Positions 6,775 to 11,616 of a stretch of 11,616 nt of DNA are shown piece by piece (position 1 is the first letter of the stretch; each line of letters starts with the position of its first letter). The notes under the pieces were generated by a model. The model was given only the letters and a program-made list of their open reading frames with translations. It was not told the DNA's origin and ran no database searches. This DNA comes from an uncultured Bacilli bacterium (GTDB lineage Bacteria; Bacillota_I; Bacilli_A; RF39; UBA660), in contig CALVLG010000018.1 in assembly GCA_944336815.1 (NCBI GenBank), positions 1-11,616 on the forward strand, written 5' to 3'. A program made the position numbers and the translations under genes.

Positions 6775-6786
6775 GTTTGATATAAT
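6759..6786 (+). promoter_or_regulatory. Extended -10 promoter of the surface-protein gene
   Basis: TTGCTT (6759-6764), a 16-base spacer and a perfect TATAAT (6781-6786) preceded by TGA (6778-6780) form an extended -10 promoter. The start should be near 6793. The strong GGAGG at 6796-6800 is seven bases before the ATG at 6808. Confidence 0.8.
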
Positions 6787-6807
6787 ACAGTTGACGGAGG
6801 TTATGTT

Positions 6808-9744
6808 ATGGACAAGAGAAAAGCTATTGTTATAGCAGTCGTGTTATTTCTCCTTATTGGATTAGGTACCTTCGTATTTGCCAATCCAACACAAAGAGGT
6901 CTAGAGGGGGATAATACTGGAAATACTACTCAAGGTGGTAGTGAAAGTGTAGACGATAATACGGATGGAAAGGAGGAAAATTCTAACGAAGAACAAGATG
7001 AAGAAAATGATGAACCAGTTATTTCAGTAATTGATGATGGCAATGGGAATACTGGAAATGGAAATTCTGGTAATGGTAACGGTGGTTCATCAAATAATAA
7101 TAATGGTAATAATAATGGTGGATCAACAGAAGAGGATAACTCTGCATATTTAGCAGCTTTAGCTGCTTTAGAAAAAGCTGAAGAATCTTTTTTACAAAGT
7201 GATTTAGATTATGCAAATAGTTTAATTGATGCGCTTCAAGATAATGAAGATAAAAGTGATTTAGTAAATAGAGCAAATGTTGTTCAAGAAGTAATTGATG
7301 TTGAAACATTAGTGAAAAATTTACAAAATCAAGTAAATACAGCTCAAAATATTGATAACGTTAACTCTGCAAGAGATTATCGCGAAGATGAAGAAATCGT
7401 CAATAAAGTTACTGCTTTAGAAAATAGTTCTAAAAAAGAAGAATTAGAATCTATTTTAACAACAGTAGCCAAAATATTAGATGATAAAGAGGCTCCTAGT
7501 ATAAGTGGTATTGAAAATGGTGTAGTTACTTCACTTGATATTACTTTAAAAGTAACTGATGATAATGCAGTTAAAGTTTATGTAAACGGTACGGAAACTA
7601 CTTTTGAAGATTTACAAAATATGAAGTTTACAGAAGAGAAAGATTATGAAGTGGTTGTGGTTGATGCTGCGTATAATGAAGCAAAACTTTCTTTTGCTAA
7701 AGATGTTACAGCGCCAGAAATGTTTAGCTTAGGTATTACTGGTTTTCTAGCTGAAAATGATGATGCTCACTATATTACCTATGGTAAAGGATTTAGAGTA
7801 TTACTTTATGTAGATGAAGAATTAGCAACATATCCAAAATTAAAATTTGAAGGAAATGATAAAGAATATGTAGTTAATCCTGCGGATGATAATGATCCTT
7901 CTATTAATCGTTATTCATATTTTCTAGATGTTCCAGCTAGTGATGTTACTAAAGAAAACTTTAAAGAAGGCGAAGTTAAATTTAAAATTTATGGATATAA
8001 AGATTTAGCTGGAAATAAAGGTGAATCATTAACAAATAATGACATTAATAGCGATATTTACGATAAAGTAATTATTGATAATGCCGCTCCTGTTGCTGCA
8101 TATTTGTCTTATCGTGTCGATGGGGATGCTGCTGATGGCGTAGAAACTTATTATGCAACAAATGGTGATAAATTATATATTTCTACTGCTGTTAATGAAG
8201 AATTAGGGGCAAATCCAATTGCTACATTCACTGATAGCGAAGAAAAACAATTTACTAGTGAATTAGAATTTACTTCTATAAATAAAAGCGGTCAATATAT
8301 TTATACATCTTATGTAGAAATTAATCCTGATTTAGACGTAGCTGATGGCGATTTAAAAGTTGCTGTTACGAATTTTAAAGATAAAGCTGGTAATAAATTA
8401 GAGAAAACATTTACTTCTTCAAAAGTAGAAATAGATCGTACTTTTGTTAAAGAAGTTCATTTATATGCTTTAAATCTTGATAAAGAAAATCATAAATTAA
8501 TTCGTGATAATGAAAATTTATATTTAGAGTTAGTTTTTGATGAAGAAATTGTAACAAATCCAATTGTTAAGGTTGGAGATGGAAGTGAAGTTAGTATGGC
8601 TTGTTCTTGGCGTGATGAATCACAAGGATGGCCTGCTAGATTGTATAAATGCGATGCTACAATTACGATCGATGGTAAAAGCATGAATCTAACAACTAAT
8701 CAAAATATTCCAATAACAATTAAAAATATTAAAGATGCGGCTGGAAACGAAACTGTTTTAACAGAAGCAAATTTAACAAATAATGATATTAAAGGTTATG
8801 GACAGGTGGTTTACGATATGACACCTCCTGTTCATGCCACTTTAGGTATTACTGGTTATGAGAATGAAAACTATGATACTCATTACATAACTTACGGCAA
8901 AGGTTTTCGCGTAGCACTTTATTTTAATGAAGAATTATCTGAAGTTCCAAAAGTAAAATTTGATAATTTTGATAAAGGATATACAGCTGTAGTAGGTGAA
9001 GATACAGATGCAAGTAAAAATATTTACTCATATATCATTGATATTCCGGCTGGTGATGTAAATGCGGAAAATTTTTCTGAAGGTGAAATAAAATTCCAAG
9101 TATATGGTTATAAAGATCTAGCTGGTAATGAAGGTGAAGTTTTAGATAATAAAGATATTAAGCATCCGACTCAAACAAAAGTAGTAATTGATAAAACTGC
9201 TTCTGCAGATAGATGGGTATACATTTTAAATTGGAATGATTCAAGTTATAGAACTTCTATAAGTGATGGGGAAACTTTATTGGTAGAAGCTACTTTTAAT
9301 GAACCTTTACAAACAATGCCTACTTTAGAAATAGGTAATAGTAAATTTGTATTTACCGATGAAGAAAAACTTGGGGTAGAAGATCACTATGCTTATCGTG
9401 TTAAAGTTAATATTAATTCTTCGTTAGGGTTAGAAGAAGGTAAAGAAATTCCATTTAAAATTACTAATATTGTTGATTTAGCTGGCAACAAAGCAGAATC
9501 TTTAGATAATAATGATGTTGTTCATCATAAAGATAAAGGTTATGGCCAAGTTGTTTATGAAAATCCGATTGTAAGTTTAACTTTCCATAATGCAACACAT
9601 TATAAAGAAAATGAAGATTTAGGAAGTAATGTTTCTGTAACGGAAGCAAGTTATGGTGATACATTACGAGTATTTGTAAGAACTAGTCAAGATTTTGCTT
9701 TAGCGTATAAACCTATTATTAATATAAATGGTTTTACTAAATAA
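6808..9744 (+). CDS. Secreted Ig-like repeat surface protein, cut short by an in-frame TAA
   Basis: A large acidic exported protein, probably involved in surface structure or adhesion (inference from architecture only). Residues 1-25 are a signal peptide with a likely cut after FVFA (22-25). Residues 30-112 are a Gly/Asn/Asp/Glu-rich linker. Residues 113-227 are helical. Residues 229-300 form a short Ig-like module. Six larger modules follow: A1 301-424, C1 425-545, B2 546-670, A2 671-796, B3 797-917 and D4 from 918. Most carry a D-AGN-type turn (KDLAGNKGE at 398-406, KDLAGNEGE at 769-777, VDLAGNKAE at 889-897) typical of bacterial Ig-like folds. A1 and A2 share HYITYGKGFRV; B2 and B3 share GYGQVVY. 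Module D4 is broken by TAA at 9742-9744, and its second half continues in the same frame to 9951, which would give 1047 codons. No LPXTG motif or C-terminal membrane helix exists, even in the extension, so the protein is either released or held by an uncleaved N-terminus. Confidence 0.92.
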   Translation: MDKRKAIVIAVVLFLLIGLGTFVFANPTQRGLEGDNTGNTTQGGSESVDDNTDGKEENSNEEQDEENDEPVISVIDDGNGNTGNGNSGNGNGGSSNNNNGNNNGGSTEEDNSAYLAALAALEKAEESFLQSDLDYANSLIDALQDNEDKSDLVNRANVVQEVIDVETLVKNLQNQVNTAQNIDNVNSARDYREDEEIVNKVTALENSSKKEELESILTTVAKILDDKEAPSISGIENGVVTSLDITLKVTDDNAVKVYVNGTETTFEDLQNMKFTEEKDYEVVVVDAAYNEAKLSFAKDVTAPEMFSLGITGFLAENDDAHYITYGKGFRVLLYVDEELATYPKLKFEGNDKEYVVNPADDNDPSINRYSYFLDVPASDVTKENFKEGEVKFKIYGYKDLAGNKGESLTNNDINSDIYDKVIIDNAAPVAAYLSYRVDGDAADGVETYYATNGDKLYISTAVNEELGANPIATFTDSEEKQFTSELEFTSINKSGQYIYTSYVEINPDLDVADGDLKVAVTNFKDKAGNKLEKTFTSSKVEIDRTFVKEVHLYALNLDKENHKLIRDNENLYLELVFDEEIVTNPIVKVGDGSEVSMACSWRDESQGWPARLYKCDATITIDGKSMNLTTNQNIPITIKNIKDAAGNETVLTEANLTNNDIKGYGQVVYDMTPPVHATLGITGYENENYDTHYITYGKGFRVALYFNEELSEVPKVKFDNFDKGYTAVVGEDTDASKNIYSYIIDIPAGDVNAENFSEGEIKFQVYGYKDLAGNEGEVLDNKDIKHPTQTKVVIDKTASADRWVYILNWNDSSYRTSISDGETLLVEATFNEPLQTMPTLEIGNSKFVFTDEEKLGVEDHYAYRVKVNINSSLGLEEGKEIPFKITNIVDLAGNKAESLDNNDVVHHKDKGYGQVVYENPIVSLTFHNATHYKENEDLGSNVSVTEASYGDTLRVFVRTSQDFALAYKPIININGFTK
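7708..8079 (+). repeat. Ig-like module A1 (paired with A2 at 8818-9195)
   Basis: Encodes residues 301-424. It shares LGITG, HYITYGKGFRV, YSY, GYKDLAGN-GE and a VxID end with residues 671-796. DNA identity is clearly lower than protein identity because many third positions differ, so the duplication is old and kept under selection. Confidence 0.8.
8443..8817 (+). repeat. Ig-like module B2 (paired with B3 at 9196-9558)
   Basis: Encodes residues 546-670. It matches residues 797-917 in order: an ID-T start, IPxxIxNIxDxAGN (IPITIKNIKDAAGN at 634-647), a NND turn and the end GYGQVVY. It carries the only two cysteines seen in the repeat region (Cys599 and Cys615), which could form a disulfide. Confidence 0.7.
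8818..9195 (+). repeat. Ig-like module A2
   Basis: Encodes residues 671-796, the second copy of module A. Together with B3 behind it, it suggests that a block of about 1.1 kb (A-C-B or A-B) was once duplicated within the gene. Confidence 0.8.
9196..9558 (+). repeat. Ig-like module B3
   Basis: Encodes residues 797-917, the second copy of module B. It ends in GYGQVVYENP, as B2 ends in GYGQVVYDMTPP. Confidence 0.7.
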
Positions 9745-9951
9745 CTTAATCTATCTAATGTGTATAATGATGGTACTAAAGATTATGGGGCTGATATTAA
9801 AATCACTGATGAAATGAATTTGACTTTAGGTGAAGAAATTCCTTTTACAATTGAAAATATTGTATTAGAAAATCGCAATACTCTTCCAAACTTAACTAAT
9901 GAAGATATTACGTCTAATACTTTAAGCGGTGTTGTTTTAGTAGAAGAATAA
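9745..9951 (+). pseudogene. Detached C-terminal half of the last Ig-like module
   Basis: These 68 codons follow the TAA at 9742-9744 in the same frame and stay open to a second TAA at 9949-9951. They read as the missing half of module D4. LTLGEEIPFTIENIVLE corresponds to LGLEEGKEIPFKITNIVD of module B3, LTNEDITS corresponds to the NND turn, and the last strand, GVVLVEE, corresponds to GYGQVVYEN. There is no Shine-Dalgarno site before the in-frame GTG at 9760, so independent translation is unlikely. A single C-to-T change (CAA to TAA) would explain the break. The alternatives are a real recent nonsense mutation, stop-codon readthrough, or a sequencing error. The terminator lies behind this segment and not behind the TAA. 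Confidence 0.8.
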
Positions 9952-9960
9952 TTAAAATAA

Positions 9961-9996
9961 AAAATGTCAAAAAGTTTACAATTTGACATTTTTTTT
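9961..9996 (+). terminator. Intrinsic terminator of the surface-protein gene
   Basis: AAAATGTCAAA (9961-9971) pairs perfectly with TTTGACATTTT (9982-9992), with T continuing to 9996. The A-rich left side means it could also work on the other strand. It sits ten bases behind the distal stop at 9951. Confidence 0.92.
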
Positions 9997-10044
9997 ATTT
10001 GTCTAGATTTTATTTATGCTAAACTAATTATAGGTGAGTAAGAT

Positions 10045-10437
10045 ATGGCTTATATAAAATTTAAAGAATTGTCAAAGTATTTTGATTTTAAAGAAGAAAT
10101 TTTGGCTAATAATTTGCCTGATTATGCTAGAGAATATGTTTCTAATGGCGAAAAAATATTACTTGGGTATAAAAATAGTAAAGACTATGCGGTCTTTACT
10201 GATAAAAAAATGATTTTATTTGATCGTGATGTTTTAGGGGTTACGTATAAAAAAATTCACGTTTTCCCTTATAAATCGATTTCTTCTAGTGCGATTAATT
10301 TTAAGCCTGGTAAAGTTGAACTTTTATTTAGTTTTGATTCAGGTTATCAATTGCATATTAATTTTATTGGGATGAATCATCAAAAGAAAGAAAATATTAA
10401 AGTTATTTATAAAACGATGATGAATTCTTGTCTTTAA
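10045..10437 (+). CDS. Small PH-domain-like cytoplasmic protein
   Basis: A 130-residue protein of unknown role. The segment from about residue 34 to 118 resembles the bacterial pleckstrin-homology-like fold (bPH type). GEKILLGYKN is followed by a TDKKMILFD strand-turn (52-60), then by YKKIHVFPYKSISSSAI (68-84). That order, TDKR-(L/I)-IL followed by PY-SI, is the recognisable bPH pattern. A strand-rich end (VELLFSFDSGYQLHINF) and a C-terminal helix complete it. There is no signal peptide or membrane segment. The Shine-Dalgarno AGGTGA (10032-10037 region) precedes the ATG. It has no clear partner on its strand. Its stop overlaps, tail to tail by three bases, the stop of the minus-strand membrane protein, and no terminator is visible between them. 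Confidence 0.85.
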   Translation: MAYIKFKELSKYFDFKEEILANNLPDYAREYVSNGEKILLGYKNSKDYAVFTDKKMILFDRDVLGVTYKKIHVFPYKSISSSAINFKPGKVELLFSFDSGYQLHINFIGMNHQKKENIKVIYKTMMNSCL

Positions 10438-10897
10438 TCAAAAACAATCGTACTTTCATATATTTTTTGGTATCTTTTTCTTTTGATTCGTTCTTTTGTT
10501 TCGATAAAGAGAAAATCATAAACTGTTTCCCAGATAGCCAGCCAACCTAAAACAAGGAGAAATTCATGAAAAAATTCGGTTTTTATGAAGTAAACAAAAA
10601 AGATTAAAAGAACGCCTATAAAAAAGATAAGGTTTCGAAAACGATTGGCTAAAGTATTTTTGATTTTTTCTTCATTTAATTCAGTTTTAAAATTTTGTTT
10701 AATTAAAGTTGAAATTTCTTTTTTAGTGTTTTCGGTTAATTCTTGGGGACATGAGATATGAATTTCAATTTTTTCCTTGGCTTTAGTGCCAAAACATTCT
10801 TCGTAAATAAAATTTTTTAAAATAGGGTTTAAAGTTTTTTGTTAAATGGATGGTAAATATCTGAAACCTGTTTTAAATTAAGATTTATTTTTAACAT
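10434..10897 (-). pseudogene. Two-helix membrane protein, frameshifted in an A6 tract
   Basis: Read on the minus strand from ATG at 10897, with the Shine-Dalgarno GGTGA at 10907-10903, the frame runs 22 codons (MLKINLNLKQVSDIYHPF...) and stops just after an A6 tract (T6 at 10835-10840 on the plus strand). In the neighbouring frame a continuous reading resumes at once and stays open for about 132 codons to TAA at 10436-10434. One added A restores a smooth 154-residue protein. It has a soluble N-terminal part (1-85, with CPQELTENTKKEI at 50-62), two transmembrane helices at about 89-105 and 112-131, and a basic tail (ERIKRKRYQK at about 136-145). I do not recognise the family. The long clean second frame argues for recent damage, phase variation or a sequencing error and not an old relic. 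A weak promoter (TATGAT at 10924-10919) lies upstream. Confidence 0.85.
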
Positions 10898-10951
10898 TGT
10901 AATCACCATGATAACTATATCATAGAGTTTAAGTGAATTAAAGAGAAAAAT

Positions 10952-10973
10952 AAAAAAGCCATTTTCTGGCTTT
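10952..10973 (-). terminator. Terminator of tRNA-Glu on the minus strand
   Basis: On the minus strand AAAGCCA (10973-10967) pairs with TGGCTTT (10961-10955) around a five-base loop, and a T run continues to 10952. It is ten bases beyond the tRNA 3' end and separates the tRNA from the membrane-protein gene. Confidence 0.88.
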
Positions 10974-10982
10974 GTTTTCTTT

Positions 10983-11059
10983 TGGTGACCCGTACGAGTT
11001 TCGAACTCGTGAATGTAACCTTGAGAGGGTTATGTGTTAAACCACTTCACCAACGGGCC
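10983..11059 (-). tRNA. tRNA-Glu, anticodon CUC
   Basis: All parts of a 77-base tRNA are present on the minus strand. The acceptor stem is GGCCCGU (11059-11053) with ACGGGUC (10993-10987), including one G-U pair. The D stem is GUG/CAC. The anticodon stem is UAACC/GGUUA with loop CUCUCAA (11027-11021), giving anticodon CUC at 11025-11023. The variable loop is CAUUC. The T stem is ACGAG/CUCGU with a UUCGAAA loop. The discriminator is A and the CCA end is encoded. The acceptor stem matches what I recall of Bacillus tRNA-Glu. CUC decodes only GAG. The discriminator A fits the TGGT of the T-box at 2327-2330, but the CUC anticodon does not fit its GAA specifier. Confidence 0.96.
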
Positions 11060-11071
11060 AAAACTGTAAAT

Positions 11072-11100
11072 ATTTTATCATTAAATATAATATTATTCAA
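11072..11100 (-). promoter_or_regulatory. Promoter of tRNA-Glu
   Basis: On the minus strand TTGAAT (11100-11095), a 17-base spacer and TAAAAT (11077-11072) predict a start about 5-7 bases before the mature tRNA end at 11059. Confidence 0.75.
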
Positions 11101-11112
11101 TAATGAATTGAA
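11096..11112. repeat. Inverted repeat between divergent promoters
   Basis: TTCAAT (11096-11101) and ATTGAA (11107-11112) are perfect six-base arms around AATGA. The left arm overlaps the -35 box of the tRNA promoter; the right arm is just upstream of the -10 of the isomerase promoter. It could be an operator, but in such AT-rich DNA chance is a real alternative. Confidence 0.35.
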
Positions 11113-11115
11113 AAA

Positions 11116-11124
11116 TGATATACT
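11116..11124 (+). promoter_or_regulatory. Extended -10 promoter of the isomerase gene
   Basis: TGATATACT is an extended -10 element (TG, one base, TATACT) 24 bases before the ATG. No good -35 is visible, which is usual for extended -10 promoters. Confidence 0.6.
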
Positions 11125-11147
11125 TTAAAATAGAAGGGAAACGAGGT

Positions 11148-11616
11148 ATGAAAATTGCTTTAATAAATGAAAATAGTCAAAAGAAAAGAAATGCTTTTAT
11201 TTTAGAAATATTAGAAAAGGTTGCTAAAAAATATGGTCATGAAGTTTTTAATTATGGTGCATCCTTAGATAAAGATTATGATTTAGATTATGTTGGGGCC
11301 GGAGTTTTAACAGCGATATTATTAAATAGTGAAGCGGTTGATTTGGTAATTACTGGCTGTGCTTCCGGGCAAGGGGTTATGATGGTTGCCAATACTTTTC
11401 CTAATGTATATTGTGGGCTTATTAATGATGTTACAGATGTGACGTTATTTCAAAAAATAAATGGTGGGAATGCTATATCTATTCCGTTTGGTAAAAAATT
11501 TGGAATTGGTATGGAAATTGAATTAGAAGCTATTTTGGAAGGACTTTTTAAAACGACACCGTGTTTAGGGTATCCAAAGGAACGGCAAGATATTCAAAAT
11601 GCCCAAAGAGAAAAAT
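11148..11616 (+). CDS. RpiB/LacA/LacB-family sugar-phosphate isomerase, 5' part only
   Basis: The gene runs off the right edge after 156 codons with no stop. The family interconverts phosphorylated aldoses and ketoses (ribose-5-P/ribulose-5-P for RpiB, galactose-6-P/tagatose-6-P for LacAB). MKIALINENSQ (1-11) is the first strand. YGASLDKDYDLDYVGAG (36-52) is the substrate-side region. TGCASGQGVMMVANTFPNVY (69-88) matches the hallmark Cys-centred loop; Cys71 would be the acid/base residue. INDVTDVTLFQKINGGNAISIP (92-113) corresponds to the region leading to the NVL/G-R motif. FGIGMEIELEAILEGLF (118-134) is the dimer helix, and GYPKERQDIQ begins a tail longer than in standard ~150-residue RpiB. 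This points to the longer variant and not to a canonical RpiB. The Shine-Dalgarno AGAAGGGA (11132-11139) is about eight bases before the ATG. The true substrate is undetermined. Confidence 0.9.
   Translation, partial: MKIALINENSQKKRNAFILEILEKVAKKYGHEVFNYGASLDKDYDLDYVGAGVLTAILLNSEAVDLVITGCASGQGVMMVANTFPNVYCGLINDVTDVTLFQKINGGNAISIPFGKKFGIGMEIELEAILEGLFKTTPCLGYPKERQDIQNAQREK

Noticed and set aside
6766..6786. Perfect TTGACA (6766-6771) as -35 for TATAAT at 6781
   Set aside because: The spacer would be only nine bases; TTGCTT at 6759 with 16 bases plus the TG extension is the workable promoter.
7019..7309. Minus-strand open frame rich in His/Leu/Tyr
   Set aside because: It is the complement of the low-complexity Asn/Gly linker and helical part of the surface protein; no ribosome site and an implausible composition.
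8490..8684. Minus-strand open frame of 64 codons inside the surface-protein gene
   Set aside because: Antisense to conserved Ig-like modules, no ribosome site, no recognisable protein features.
9760..9951. GTG-started independent gene of 63 codons
   Set aside because: It is in the same frame as the large protein, lacks a Shine-Dalgarno site and encodes half of an Ig-like module, so it is the detached end of the upstream gene.
9464..9989. Two minus-strand open frames (9464-9664 and 9783-9989)
   Set aside because: Both are antisense to the Ig-like repeat coding sequence, and the second also overlaps the terminator; no promoter or ribosome site.

Overview
This is an AT-rich window with short intergenic gaps, strong Shine-Dalgarno sites and sigma-A-like promoters. 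It carries a T-box riboswitch and a Bacillus-like tRNA-Glu with an encoded CCA end. All of this points to a low-GC Firmicute, probably an uncultured gut Bacilli/Mollicutes-related lineage (an inference from style, not a database match). The code is standard table 11: gltX ends in TGA exactly where the next gene starts (ATGA overlap), and the tryptophans I checked are TGG.

Layout, left to right. 125-550 is a small helical protein of unknown function, closed by a terminator. 637-1459 is a lipoprotein cyclophilin overlapping a tiny coiled-coil protein. 1519-2142 is an unrecognised 207-aa protein behind a near-consensus promoter. 2132-2367 holds a promoter and a complete glutamate T-box leader (specifier GAA). 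It controls an apparent three-gene operon at 2392-6057: glutamyl-tRNA synthetase, a calcineurin-like phosphoesterase and a UDPGP-family UDP-sugar pyrophosphorylase. The operon ends at a strong terminator. 6156-6683 is type I signal peptidase with its own promoter and terminator. 6808-9744 is a 978-aa exported Ig-repeat protein, interrupted by an in-frame TAA; its last domain continues in the same frame to 9951. 10045-10437 is a PH-domain-like protein.

On the minus strand, convergent to it, is a two-helix membrane protein (10897-10434) broken by a one-base frameshift in an A6 tract. Upstream of that on the same strand are a terminator and tRNA-Glu(CUC) at 11059-10983. A divergent promoter pair then leads to the 5' part of an RpiB/LacAB-type sugar-phosphate isomerase (11148 to the right edge).

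The clearest functional story concerns glutamate. The T-box should sense uncharged tRNA-Glu(UUC) and raise GluRS together with two unrelated enzymes. A second Glu isoacceptor (CUC) lies 7 kb away. The second theme is export: signal peptidase I sits directly before a large secreted repeat protein. I see no CRISPR array, transposase, phage gene or obvious new defence system. The most unusual items are the two interrupted genes within 1.1 kb of each other and the Glu T-box operon.
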